A DNA stretch of 64,000 nt from NCBI RefSeq assembly GCF_003576475.1, contig NZ_QWGR01000003.1:310001-374000 (forward strand), in the 5' to 3' direction. The position numbers and the translations under genes were made by a program. Position 1 is the stretch's first letter. Every line of letters begins with the position of its first letter. Shown here one piece after another: positions 44,897 to 53,358 of this stretch. The stretch is from Maribellus luteus. GTDB lineage: Bacteria; Bacteroidota; Bacteroidia; Bacteroidales; Prolixibacteraceae. The notes beneath the pieces are model-generated. The model made no database searches, had not been told where the DNA came from, and saw only the letters and a list, made by a program, of their open reading frames with translations.

Positions 44897-45670
44897 ATGG
44901 ATAAGGAGAGTGTAGTAAAAATCAAGGAGGCGTGGAAACCCAACAAAATTGAGAAGCCGGTTAAAACCGAACTGTACCTGAATGTTATCGAACAAGTAGC
45001 CAATTTGTTCTCGGCAGGAAGTTTCTACTACTATATCTTAAATTTTGAAACGCTCCAGATGGAGTATGTGGACAAAAGAGTTGAGTCGGTGCTGGGGTAT
45101 AATCCGAGCGACTGGAGCCTTGATAAAGCATTTGAATCGATTCATCCCGAAGATTTAAATCAGATGCACAGAAAGGAAGCCGCTGCTGTCGATTTTCTTC
45201 TGAACCGAATCCCGCCCGAGGATATTTTACGTTATAAAGTAGTCTATGTTCTTCGCATGAGGCATGCCAACGGCCATTACAAAACCATCCTTCACCAGTC
45301 GAAAACACTAAGTTTATCTGAAGATAAAAAAGCGCAGCACGTATTGGGGATTCACACCGATGTCAGTTACCTGAATATGCCGATTGATCACAAAATATCA
45401 TTTGTCGGCGATGGTCGTCCTTCCTATTATGCCTTATCCACTGAACCTGATTTTACCCCAAAGCAATACGACTATGAAAATCTTTTCACCGCGCGGGAAA
45501 AAGAAATTCTGAAGAGCATCGCCAATGGTAGAACGTTTGGTGAAATAGCAACCATCCTGAATCTCTCTCCACATACCATCAATACCCACAAGAAAAACAT
45601 TCTACGCAAAACCGATTGCAAAACCACCACCGAACTGATTGCACGTTGCGTGCGGGACGGGATCATCTAA
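44897..45670 (+). CDS. PAS-domain LuxR-family transcriptional regulator
   Basis: A 257-residue regulator. A PAS fold occupies about 30-155 (FYYYILNFETLQMEYVD, VLGYNPSDW, IHPEDLNQMH, the closing strand HVLGIHTDVSYL), a linker follows, and a C-terminal GerE helix-turn-helix lies at about 195-255 (TAREKEILKSIANGRTFGEIA and LSPHTINTHKKNILRK). No receiver or membrane segment; the ligand is unknown. A palindrome over its promoter suggests it regulates itself. Confidence 0.92.
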   Translation: MDKESVVKIKEAWKPNKIEKPVKTELYLNVIEQVANLFSAGSFYYYILNFETLQMEYVDKRVESVLGYNPSDWSLDKAFESIHPEDLNQMHRKEAAAVDFLLNRIPPEDILRYKVVYVLRMRHANGHYKTILHQSKTLSLSEDKKAQHVLGIHTDVSYLNMPIDHKISFVGDGRPSYYALSTEPDFTPKQYDYENLFTAREKEILKSIANGRTFGEIATILNLSPHTINTHKKNILRKTDCKTTTELIARCVRDGII

Positions 45671-45755
45671 CAATCAAGTAACTGAAAACTAATCCTATTG
45701 AATGATACAATTGCCTTTGCTCTTCTCGCTCCAGGGATTAAGCTTTGGATAACTT

Positions 45756-46379
45756 TTATTTGTAAAAATTCATTTCCTCCAGATACTCCCATGTTTTTGG
45801 AGGCAGAAAATGCCGCACATCTTTCCCATCACGAATGGCGCGACGGATAAAAGAAGAAGAGATTTCCATCAGCGGGGCTTCGCCGGCTACCACTATGTTT
45901 TTGTGTTCCTGCACTTTTGACGCATCAAACCCGGGGCGCGGATAAACAATGATGCCGTAGTTTTCTAAAATGCTCTCAAAGTTCTTCCATTTATGAAAGT
46001 TCTCCAGGTTGTCGGATCCCATCAGAATCACAAAGTCGTAATTCGGGTGCTGATCTTTTAAATAAGCCAGGGTATCAACCGTGTAGCTGGGTTTGGGCAG
46101 GTTAAACTCGATGTTGGAAGCCCGCAAGCGGTCGTCACCTTCCACGGCACGGTGCACCATTTCGAGGCGCTGGTAATCGTCCAGCAGGTTGTTTTTCTTT
46201 TTGTGCGGACTTTGTGGCGAAACCACAAACCACAGCTGATCGATTCCGGTAAACTCAACCATGTAATTCGCAATGGCCAGATGCCCAATGTGAATCGGAT
46301 TGTAGGACCCAAAATACAATCCTACTTTCAGACGGAGATTCGTTTTTGGTGCAAGTATGTCGGTCACAAGGTGGCTCAT
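45756..46379 (-). CDS. nadD: Nicotinate-nucleotide adenylyltransferase
   Basis: Transfers AMP to nicotinate mononucleotide in NAD synthesis. A 207-residue nucleotidyltransferase with the nucleotide-binding GSYNPIHIGHLAIA near 24-37 and the SSSFIRRAIRDG signature near 178-189. It is the third gene of a minus-strand run yicC-gmk-nadD, a common Bacteroidota order. The gap to gmk is about 315 bases and carries palindromic repeats, so it may have its own promoter. Confidence 0.95.
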   Translation of the reverse strand: MSHLVTDILAPKTNLRLKVGLYFGSYNPIHIGHLAIANYMVEFTGIDQLWFVVSPQSPHKKKNNLLDDYQRLEMVHRAVEGDDRLRASNIEFNLPKPSYTVDTLAYLKDQHPNYDFVILMGSDNLENFHKWKNFESILENYGIIVYPRPGFDASKVQEHKNIVVAGEAPLMEISSSFIRRAIRDGKDVRHFLPPKTWEYLEEMNFYK

Positions 46380-46519
46380 AAATTTTTAAAGTTCCAACGT
46401 CGAATGTTCGTAAATCAATCCTCAAATTTACTGTATTATTTGGGAGTTGGAAATTCACTATTCTACATTCAATGTCGTTTAACTAAAAACTAAATGAAAC
46501 AAACGGAAGATAATGCACC

Positions 46520-46564
46520 CTTCGACTCCGCTCAGGGTGACTGTCAGACTGAGCGAAGTCGAAG
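46520..46564. repeat. Dispersed palindrome (CTTCGACTCCGCTCAG type)
   Basis: CTTCGACTCCGCTCAG (46520-46535) pairs with CTGAGCGAAGTCGAAG (46549-46564), one mismatch, loop 13 bases. This sequence type recurs in many bacterial genomes as an intergenic repeat. Confidence 0.75.
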
Positions 46565-46663
46565 TCTATAATCGCTAACTAAACGACATTGATTCTGCAT
46601 TGGACACCTGATAACCTTGTCTGATACAGCGGTTTTCCAACAAAAGACCCTTCTCCCAAGAGA

Positions 46664-46684
46664 TGCTGAACCGAGTTCAGCATG
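46664..46684. repeat. Small perfect palindrome before gmk stop
   Basis: ATGCTGAAC-cga-GTTCAGCAT, nine perfect pairs, 12 bases from the gmk stop codon. It could stabilise the gmk mRNA end. Confidence 0.55.
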
Positions 46685-46695
46685 ACCTCAAAAAG

Positions 46696-47262
46696 TTAAT
46701 TCGCCAAGAAATTTCCAAGCACCTTTTCCACCTCAACACAGGCTTCCTCGAGTTGGTCGTTTACAATTACCACGTCAAACTGGGGAGCAAAGCTTAGTTC
46801 ATGCTCTGCTTTTGCAATTCGCATGGCAATCTTCTCTTCGGTTTCGGTTGAACGCGCGGTTAAACGCTTGCGTAACTCCTCTACCGACGGAGGCTGCACA
46901 AACACTGCCAGCGCCTCATCTCCGTAGTATTTTTTGATATTTAGTCCGCCAATAACGTCCACATCAAAAATTACGTTTTTACCTTCTTCACGAATGCGTT
47001 CCACCTCGCTTTTGAGTGTTCCGTAAAAAATACCGGCATACACTTCCTCCCATTCCAGAAAATCGTTTTTCGCTATTCTTTCCTTGAACTCAGGTTCAGC
47101 AAGAAAGTAGTAATCCTTGCCATGGGTTTCGGTAGTGCGCGGCGCACGCGAAGTGGCCGAAACCGAAAACTTGAGGTTAAATCCCTTCCCGAGTAAATGA
47201 CGTACAATGGTGGTTTTACCGGCTCCCGACGGAGCAGAAAATATAATAAGCTTTCCTTTCAT
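46696..47262 (-). CDS. gmk: Guanylate kinase
   Basis: Phosphorylates GMP to GDP. A 188-residue protein with the P-loop SAPSGAGKTTIV near 9-20, the GMP-binding segment SVSATSRAPRTTETHGKDYYF and the lid (RLTARSTETEEKIAMR). Lies 85 bases downstream of yicC; the gap contains 7-bp periodic arrays. Confidence 0.97.
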   Translation of the reverse strand: MKGKLIIFSAPSGAGKTTIVRHLLGKGFNLKFSVSATSRAPRTTETHGKDYYFLAEPEFKERIAKNDFLEWEEVYAGIFYGTLKSEVERIREEGKNVIFDVDVIGGLNIKKYYGDEALAVFVQPPSVEELRKRLTARSTETEEKIAMRIAKAEHELSFAPQFDVVIVNDQLEEACVEVEKVLGNFLAN

Positions 47263-47267
47263 ATTTT

Positions 47268-47349
47268 TGAGCTATGAGCCACAAGCGTTGAGCCGCGAGC
47301 TGTTTCCTATCATGAAATTCACTGAACTTTGAACTCTGAACACTAAACT
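47268..47349. repeat. Degenerate 7-bp arrays in the yicC-gmk gap
   Basis: Two arrays in a row: TGAGCTA, TGAGCCA, CAAGCGT, TGAGCCG, CGAGCTG (47268-47302), then CTGAACT, TTGAACT, CTGAACA, CTAAACT (47322-47349), the last overlapping the yicC stop codon. Confidence 0.7.
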
Positions 47350-48223
47350 AAAGAACATTCAGCAACTGCTCCTTCACTCTTTCCAGGTGATCTTTCATGT
47401 GAACTACAATGCGCTGAATGTTGCTGTCGTTGGCTTTTGAACCGATGGTGTTGATTTCGCGGCCAATTTCCTGTGAAATAAAACCCAGCTTTTTCCCGGA
47501 AGACTCTTTTAAACCGGCCGTTTCGTAAAAATAATTACAGTGGTTGTTCAAGCGCACTTTTTCTTCGTTGATATCCAGTTTCTCGAGGTAAAAGATCAAC
47601 TCCTGCTCAAAACGGTTCTGATCCACGTTGCCATTCATTTTCAGGCTTTCCAGGTTATCCATCAGCCTTGTTTTTACGGCTTCGATCCGCTGTTTTTCAA
47701 AAGGTTCAACATCCTTCAGCAGCTGATGAATGCTTTTTACATTTCCGAGAATATCGGCTTCCAGCGCCAAACCTTCCTTGTCACGGAAAGAATCGATATC
47801 ATCCAGCGCTTTTTTAATATTTGCTTCGATGATTTCCCATTCCTCCTCGTCAAGTGACTCGTATTCGGTTTTTACCACGTCGGGCAAACGCATGGCTGCA
47901 TGCAGGGTTCGATGATCGGTTGCAACGCCCAATTCGGCGCCAATGTCTTTGAGTTGAAGAAAATAGCCCTTTAGAATTTGCTCGTTGATCTTCGAATTAC
48001 TTTCTTCTCCCAGGCTTTCCACATAAATGTTGAAATCCACTTTTCCGCGAACCAGTTTGTCCGAAATTATCTTACGGATTTCTATGTCTTTTTCGCGGTA
48101 CAAAACGGGAGTCCGGGTATTGATATCGATTTGCTTGCTATTCAGCGACTTTATTTCGATGGTTATTTTCTTGTTGTTTACTTCCAATTCTGCTTTTCCA
48201 AAGCCGGTCATCGATTTTATCAT
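47348..48223 (-). CDS. YicC-family endoribonuclease
   Basis: A 291-residue YicC/YloC-like protein. The N-terminal IKSMTGFGKAELEV and the C-terminal DUF1732 block (GKKLGFISQEIGREINTIGSK, then MKDHLERVKEQLLNVL) are characteristic. Members are RNA endonucleases acting on small RNAs. It heads the run with gmk and nadD and has its own -7 box; gmk and yicC are neighbours in many bacteria. Confidence 0.93.
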   Translation of the reverse strand: MIKSMTGFGKAELEVNNKKITIEIKSLNSKQIDINTRTPVLYREKDIEIRKIISDKLVRGKVDFNIYVESLGEESNSKINEQILKGYFLQLKDIGAELGVATDHRTLHAAMRLPDVVKTEYESLDEEEWEIIEANIKKALDDIDSFRDKEGLALEADILGNVKSIHQLLKDVEPFEKQRIEAVKTRLMDNLESLKMNGNVDQNRFEQELIFYLEKLDINEEKVRLNNHCNYFYETAGLKESSGKKLGFISQEIGREINTIGSKANDSNIQRIVVHMKDHLERVKEQLLNVL

Positions 48224-48239
48224 ATGTACAATTTTTGTT

Positions 48240-48247
48240 CAAATTTA
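48240..48247 (-). promoter_or_regulatory. -7 promoter box of yicC-gmk
   Basis: Minus-strand TAAATTTG fits TAnnTTTG, 16 bases before the yicC ATG. Confidence 0.65.
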
Positions 48248-48354
48248 GTATAAAGTCTGTAATATTGAGCGGAATACAGGATCTTGATCATGGAGCCGTG
48301 ATTCTCGATACTGAATGCGTGATTTTGAATTTAATAGCGATCACAAATCGCGAA

Positions 48355-48389
48355 TCTCAACTCTGAACGTTAACCTCTTAACCCTGAGG
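48355..48389. repeat. Degenerate 7-bp array downstream of mnmA
   Basis: TCTCAAC, TCTGAAC, GTTAACC, TCTTAAC, CCTGAGG in register, 29 bases beyond the mnmA stop codon. Confidence 0.55.
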
Positions 48390-48418
48390 CAGTCTATCAG
48401 TCCATCCATCCTTCGACC

Positions 48419-49597
48419 TCAGGTAATAACTCCGGAGCCAATCAGTTCATCACCGTCGTACCAGGCTGCAAACTGCCCAGAAGTAATGCCACGCTGCTCG
48501 TTTTCGAATAAAAACCAGGCGCCGTCTTCGCGCAAATGAATGCTTCCTTTTTCCAGGGGCTGACGGTAACGGATGCGGATATCATAATCGCGCTTCTCGC
48601 CCACTTTCATTTTCAAATCGGTTCTGATCCAGTGCATGTCTTCGTTGGCAATAAACAAGCCTTTCCGGTGCAATCCCGGATGATTCTGACCTTCGCCCAC
48701 ATACACAATATTGCGTTTTACATCGGTACCAATCACAAACAGCGGTTCTTTGTGGCCGCCAATGTTCAGGCCTTTTCGTTGCCCGATGGTGTAAAAATGA
48801 GCGCCTTCATGCTCCCCAATCACTTCTCCGTTCCAGGGTTTATACGGAAACGGAAAACACAACTTCCGGTAATTTTCTTCTGTTATTTCCAACTGCTTTT
48901 TCTTTTCCATGAAAGCCGCCGGAATTTCAATCACGTTACCGGTTTTAGGTTCGAGCTGTTGCTGTAGAAAAGTAGGAAGATCCACTTTCCCCACAAAACA
49001 GATTCCCTGCGAATCCTTACGTTCGGCAGTGGGAAGATTTTGCTCGCGTGCAATTTCGCGCACCTCGGGTTTTAACAATTCCCCGATCGGAAACATGGCT
49101 TTCGATAGCTGCTCCTGGCTCAACTGGCACAAAAAATAACTCTGATCTTTGTTCGGATCTTTCCCGGCCAGCAACTGATGAATGGTTTCGCCGTTTACCT
49201 CTACTTCGCTTTTCCGGCAATAATGCCCGGTAGCCACATAATCGGCATCAAATTTCATCGCTTCGTCCAGGAAGGTATCAAATTTAATTTCCCGGTTACA
49301 CAGCACGTCGGGATTAGGTGTGCGGCCTGCCTGGTATTCGGCAAACATATAATCCACCACCCGCTTTTTATAATCCTTGCTTAAATCAACAATATGAAAC
49401 GGAATATCCAGTTTTCTGGCCACCATTTTGGCAATCAGCGAATCTTCTTCCCAGGTACACGAGCTGGTAAGCACACCTTCGCGTTCATGATAATTGATCA
49501 TAAACAGTGCGATCACATCGTAGCCCTGCTTTTTCAGCAAATAAGCAGCTACGCTCGAATCAACTCCGCCCGATAATCCTACAACCACTCTTTTCAT
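48419..49597 (-). CDS. mnmA: tRNA-specific 2-thiouridylase
   Basis: Makes 2-thiouridine at the wobble position of tRNA-Lys, Glu and Gln. A 392-residue protein with the PP-loop GLSGGVDSSVAAYLL near 7-21, the catalytic cysteines in PDVLCNREIKF (about 105) and QSYFLCQLS, and C-terminal domains with the GQRKGLNIGG motif. The frame continues 30 codons upstream, but the ATG at 49597 matches the family start. The -7 box ends four bases before this ATG, so the mRNA may be leaderless. Confidence 0.96.
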   Translation of the reverse strand: MKRVVVGLSGGVDSSVAAYLLKKQGYDVIALFMINYHEREGVLTSSCTWEEDSLIAKMVARKLDIPFHIVDLSKDYKKRVVDYMFAEYQAGRTPNPDVLCNREIKFDTFLDEAMKFDADYVATGHYCRKSEVEVNGETIHQLLAGKDPNKDQSYFLCQLSQEQLSKAMFPIGELLKPEVREIAREQNLPTAERKDSQGICFVGKVDLPTFLQQQLEPKTGNVIEIPAAFMEKKKQLEITEENYRKLCFPFPYKPWNGEVIGEHEGAHFYTIGQRKGLNIGGHKEPLFVIGTDVKRNIVYVGEGQNHPGLHRKGLFIANEDMHWIRTDLKMKVGEKRDYDIRIRYRQPLEKGSIHLREDGAWFLFENEQRGITSGQFAAWYDGDELIGSGVIT

Positions 49598-49601
49598 GGC
49601 G

Positions 49602-49609
49602 CAAAAGTA
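49602..49609 (-). promoter_or_regulatory. -7 promoter box immediately before mnmA
   Basis: Minus-strand TACTTTTG fits TAnnTTTG and ends four bases upstream of the ATG. If used, transcription starts at or next to the start codon. Confidence 0.5.
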
Positions 49610-49777
49610 GAAAGATAAAATCCAATTCTGCAAACAGCTTCTGAAAAATGAGGATTTGTTAAGCAGTTTTATCCCGTTCAATCTCAAAGTTTTACCAAAA
49701 GTTGAATTCTTTGTGACACTTCCGTGATACTTTCCCCGGACCTTTGGTTCAGATTATTCACCATAAATTATATCGTT

Positions 49778-51058
49778 ATGAAATCACTTCGTTTATTATT
49801 GAGTTTAGCAATTGTTGCTGTTTTGTTTACCCAGTGTATGCAAGACGAAATGGAAGAACCTGTACTAAAAAAAGGAAGCCTACCGGATGTTGTTCCCTCT
49901 AAGATGTATACCGTAACGGTTGAAAATGTCTCGACAAATTACAAGTTTTTTGAGGCGGGGGCAGTTGCCGTCCCGGATGGAGAAAGCGAAGCCGGGCCTG
50001 CTTTCCCGGGGCATTCGTTTACTTTTTCGTTCCACGCCGGACCTGCTCACAAACTATCGTTTGCCACCATGTACGGTCTCTCGAACGATGGTTTTTATGC
50101 ACCTTCCGGACAGGGAATAGCGCTTTACGACAACGGCACTCCGGTTACCGGCAACATTACCTCGCAAATTATGCTGTGGGATGCCGGAACCCAGATGAAT
50201 CAGATGCCCGGACCGGATAATCCGCACAACGGCGCAGATACCGATGATCCGGTTCAACTTATGTCGGAAGTTGGCGATGGCTACGACTACGGTACCGTAG
50301 CTACCAATCTGAAAGTGATGCTCGACTACAACGGCGGCCACATGTTCACCGTAACCATAGAGGTGCTTGCCGGAGCTACTACTGCTGTTTCTCCGGTAGC
50401 CTGGGTGGTACACAGCATGGAAAATCCGATTTTTGAAGCCGGCATGACCGATTGGGACAAAGGCCTGGAAGATTTGGCAGAAACCGGAAATCCGGGTCCG
50501 TTGTCTCACTACCTGACCTGGAACAGTGGTTATGTATCGCCCGTTGCACCAGTACTTTGGGCAGTTCACGAAAAAGATGAAATGCCGATTTTCACCGCCA
50601 ATACTCCCGACCGGGGAGAAGGACTGGAATTGCTGGCAGAAACCGGAAATCCGGGAGACCTTGCAGCCAGCCTGATTTCCATGGATTACAACGCTGGTGC
50701 CTATGCGATTCCGGACGGATCGAATGCAGCAGGCCCCTTGTTCCCCGGCGATAAATACACTTTCTCTGTTGATGCAAAACCAAATCAGTATTTAAGCATT
50801 GCAAGTATGCTTGGAAATTCCAACGACATTTTCTTTGCCTTTGGCGACGGGGGCATTAAACTGGCCTTTGGGAACGACATTGAGGACATTACACACGAAG
50901 TAATGCTGTGGGATGCAGGAACCGAGGTAAATGAATACCCCGGAACAAAATCAATGGATGAAGACGAAGGCGGTTTGGTACGTTTGCTTGATGACGGATT
51001 TACTTATCCGGCAGTTGACAAGATCATAAAAGTTACCATCCACAAAAACAAGAAGTAG
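49778..51058 (+). CDS. Lipoprotein with two spondin domains
   Basis: A 426-residue envelope lipoprotein (lipobox FTQC, Cys about 20). It carries two spondin_N-type domains: the first with YTVTVENVSTNYKFF, the GHSFTFSFHAGPAHKLSF strand region and IMLWDAGTQMNQMPG; the second, about 210 residues later, with SIASMLGNSNDIFFAF and VMLWDAGTEVNEYPG. A short duplicated AETGNPG segment links them, so an internal duplication is likely. Spondin domains bind glycans or matrix in eukaryotes; the bacterial role is unknown. The ATG at 49778 begins the signal. Confidence 0.87.
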   Translation: MKSLRLLLSLAIVAVLFTQCMQDEMEEPVLKKGSLPDVVPSKMYTVTVENVSTNYKFFEAGAVAVPDGESEAGPAFPGHSFTFSFHAGPAHKLSFATMYGLSNDGFYAPSGQGIALYDNGTPVTGNITSQIMLWDAGTQMNQMPGPDNPHNGADTDDPVQLMSEVGDGYDYGTVATNLKVMLDYNGGHMFTVTIEVLAGATTAVSPVAWVVHSMENPIFEAGMTDWDKGLEDLAETGNPGPLSHYLTWNSGYVSPVAPVLWAVHEKDEMPIFTANTPDRGEGLELLAETGNPGDLAASLISMDYNAGAYAIPDGSNAAGPLFPGDKYTFSVDAKPNQYLSIASMLGNSNDIFFAFGDGGIKLAFGNDIEDITHEVMLWDAGTEVNEYPGTKSMDEDEGGLVRLLDDGFTYPAVDKIIKVTIHKNKK

Positions 51059-51089
51059 TCTGATTGTTGAGGGAAAGACTTTGAGAAAG

Positions 51090-51128
51090 AATCCGCCGGT
51101 GGAAGCCGGTGGATTTTATTTTTTCTTT
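51090..51128. terminator. Bidirectional terminator between spondin and rhlE genes
   Basis: AATCCGCCGG-tggaag-CCGGTGGATT (ten pairs, one wobble) followed by TTATTTTTT on the plus strand; it overlaps the stop of the convergent helicase gene. Confidence 0.82.
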
Positions 51129-52375
51129 TTATTCTGGTAATTCTTTCGGTGCTGGGGCTGACCTCCCCCGCCTTGGTTTTTAAACTTATGAAAACTACCT
51201 TTTCCCTTTTTCCTTCCTTTGGCTGGCACTTTCCATTCCGGTCCGGAACCAAATTGTTCAGGCATTGGTATTTTAAAAACTTCCCGCTCGATCAACGTTT
51301 CAATCTGGTGAAATTTGTACATGTCGTCTTCGTTCACCAGCGTCAGAGCCACTCCGGTTGAATCGGCACGTGCGGTACGCCCAACACGGTGCACGTAATC
51401 TTCGGCATCACCCGGCACATCGTAATTAATCACCAGGTTAATGTCTTTGATGTCGATTCCACGGCTCATTACATCGGTAGCTACCAAAATCCGGATTCGC
51501 TTGGAACGAAATCCATTTAACACTGCTTCCCGTTCCGATTGTTCCAGATCAGAAGAAATGGCCTCAGCTTCAAACTTCCTTCTTTTCAGAACGCGGGCCA
51601 GTTCAGTGGTGGCACGTTTGGTTGAGCAAAAGATAAGTATGCTGTCATACTCCGGATTCTCATTAATAAGATGAGCTACCAGGTCATTTTTCTGTTTATC
51701 GTAAATCAGGTAGGCAGCTTGCAAAACTCCTTCAGCCGGTTTGGATATAGCAATGTTTATTTCCTTTGGCTCGTGCAGAATCTGGGAAGCCAGTTTCCGG
51801 ATCTTTGGTGCCATGGTAGCACTAAACATGAGTGTTTGCCGGTTTTTGGGCAGATAGGAAATGATCTTCACAATGTCGTCATAAAAACCAATGTCGAGCA
51901 TACGGTCGGCCTCATCCAGAATCAGGAATTCGATGGTATCAAACTTCACATATCCCAGGTTCAAATGCGAAATCAGTTTCCCGGGTGTTGCAACTATGAT
52001 ATCTGCTCCTTTTGTAAGCGCCGTTTTTTGTTGTCCCCATTCATCGCCGTCACCACCTCCGTAAAGCGCAATGGAATGGATGCCCATTGTGTATCCGATT
52101 CCCTGAACCTGCTGATCAATCTGCATGGCCAGTTCGCGTGTAGGAACTATGATAAGTGTAGATGTTTCACCTCCGGGTAAATCAGCGATCAGATCGAGCA
52201 CGGGGAGCAGAAAAGCGGCTGTTTTACCGGTTCCTGTCTGTGCGCAGGCGATCATGTCGTGACCATCCAAAATAATGGGGATCGCTTGTTCCTGTATAGG
52301 AGTAGCTTCTTTAAATCCCATGTATTCGATGGCATCCAAGAGGTCATCGTGTATTCCGAGTTCTGAAAATTTCAT
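51116..52375 (-). CDS. rhlE: RhlE-type DEAD-box RNA helicase
   Basis: A 419-residue RNA helicase: Q motif (GFKEATPIQEQ), AQTGTGKTAA (I), PTRELAMQ (Ia), ILDEADRM (II), FSATMAP (III), and HRVGRTARAD (VI). A short lysine- and glutamine-rich tail (about 385-419) replaces the RNA-binding domain seen in the other helicase of this window, matching RhlE. Monocistronic with its own promoter. Confidence 0.94.
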   Translation of the reverse strand: MKFSELGIHDDLLDAIEYMGFKEATPIQEQAIPIILDGHDMIACAQTGTGKTAAFLLPVLDLIADLPGGETSTLIIVPTRELAMQIDQQVQGIGYTMGIHSIALYGGGDGDEWGQQKTALTKGADIIVATPGKLISHLNLGYVKFDTIEFLILDEADRMLDIGFYDDIVKIISYLPKNRQTLMFSATMAPKIRKLASQILHEPKEINIAISKPAEGVLQAAYLIYDKQKNDLVAHLINENPEYDSILIFCSTKRATTELARVLKRRKFEAEAISSDLEQSEREAVLNGFRSKRIRILVATDVMSRGIDIKDINLVINYDVPGDAEDYVHRVGRTARADSTGVALTLVNEDDMYKFHQIETLIEREVFKIPMPEQFGSGPEWKVPAKGRKKGKGSFHKFKNQGGGGQPQHRKNYQNKKKK

Positions 52376-52398
52376 GTAAAAAATAAATTTCGATGCTG

Positions 52399-52406
52399 CA
52401 AAGTTA
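52399..52406 (-). promoter_or_regulatory. -7 promoter box of rhlE
   Basis: Minus-strand TAACTTTG fits TAnnTTTG, 23 bases before the ATG. A TTTG lies 16 bases further upstream, shorter than the usual 19-21 spacing. Confidence 0.6.
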
Positions 52407-52438
52407 ACGAAATTAAAGCCACCAAACTTATCCGTGAA

Positions 52439-53344
52439 TCAACTCTTTACCAAACTGTCGACAATCAGAAAGATCATCATAAACAAATAAAGAAAGTTTA
52501 GCTTGTAAAATGCGGGCCTGACCTTGAATTCCTTTTGCATAAAAACGGCCAGGGTAAGGGAAAAAAGCAGGTAAAAAATATAAAAAATCAGAAAAAACAT
52601 GACAATGCGGTTTTGCACCACAAAAAAGAGGACCAGTAATGCGGAAGCAATGGTGGTCAGCACCCAGGCATAGGTTACGCGCTTGATCTGGTCGCTGCTA
52701 AAAAGCTGATTTAAACTGGGCATGCTGGCTTTTTGGTATTGCTCGCCAAACATGAGCAGCAACAGCCAGAAATGCGGAATTTGCCCGATAAAAAAGAAAG
52801 CGGCCACAATCAGAATTACTTCGGAAGTAAGGCTTCCTCCGGCAGCGGCCCATCCGATCATTGGAGGCAAAGCGCCCACCATGGAGCCGGGAATAACCGC
52901 AAACGCTGATATTTTTTTCATGGGCGTGTAAACACCGTTGTAAAAAAACAATGTCGCCCAACTTAAAACCAGGGCCATCACCGGACTTGAAACCAGCAAA
53001 ATAACCGAACCTGTTAGCGCAAAAGCTACTGCCAGCATCAAGGCTCCATTGGCGCTGATTCTTCCGGAAGGAATCGGGCGGTCCTTGGTGCGGGGCATTT
53101 GTGCATCGAGGTGCCGCTCCTGCCAGTGGTTGATCACACTCGAACTGCACGACATCAGGAAAACCCCCAGGGCCAGCAACCAGCCCTGCGCATCCATTAC
53201 GTGCCCAAACAAAACATAACCGGTAATGGCAGAAAGGGCAATGGGCAGCGATATACGAACTTTACCCAATTCGTAAATCACCTTCAGCTGCTGCTTAAAA
53301 TCAAGCGTTTTATTTGTTTCCAGCATACTCAACGACCCTTCCAT
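52439..53344 (-). CDS. ctaB: Protoheme IX farnesyltransferase
   Basis: Integral-membrane UbiA-family enzyme converting heme B to heme O, needed for the heme A of the caa3 oxidase. A 301-residue protein with the aspartate-rich prenyl-binding motif NHWQERHLDAQMPRTKDRP near 70-88 and the second region VYTPMKKIS. Last gene of the oxidase operon, 14 bases after coxB. An internal ATG at 53326 is an alternative start. Confidence 0.95.
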   Translation of the reverse strand: MEGSLSMLETNKTLDFKQQLKVIYELGKVRISLPIALSAITGYVLFGHVMDAQGWLLALGVFLMSCSSSVINHWQERHLDAQMPRTKDRPIPSGRISANGALMLAVAFALTGSVILLVSSPVMALVLSWATLFFYNGVYTPMKKISAFAVIPGSMVGALPPMIGWAAAGGSLTSEVILIVAAFFFIGQIPHFWLLLLMFGEQYQKASMPSLNQLFSSDQIKRVTYAWVLTTIASALLVLFFVVQNRIVMFFLIFYIFYLLFSLTLAVFMQKEFKVRPAFYKLNFLYLFMMIFLIVDSLVKS

Positions 53345-53358
53345 TCTGCCAGCTTTTC

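Larger units (their letters stand above)
46380..46695. other. nadD-gmk gap with dispersed palindromes
   Basis: No gene. It carries two palindromic repeats (46520-46564 and 46664-46684). No strict minus-strand TAnnTTTG box for nadD was seen. Confidence 0.5.

Noticed and set aside
46520-46564. Intrinsic terminator between gmk and nadD
   Set aside because: The palindrome has no T run and matches a widespread dispersed intergenic repeat rather than a terminator.
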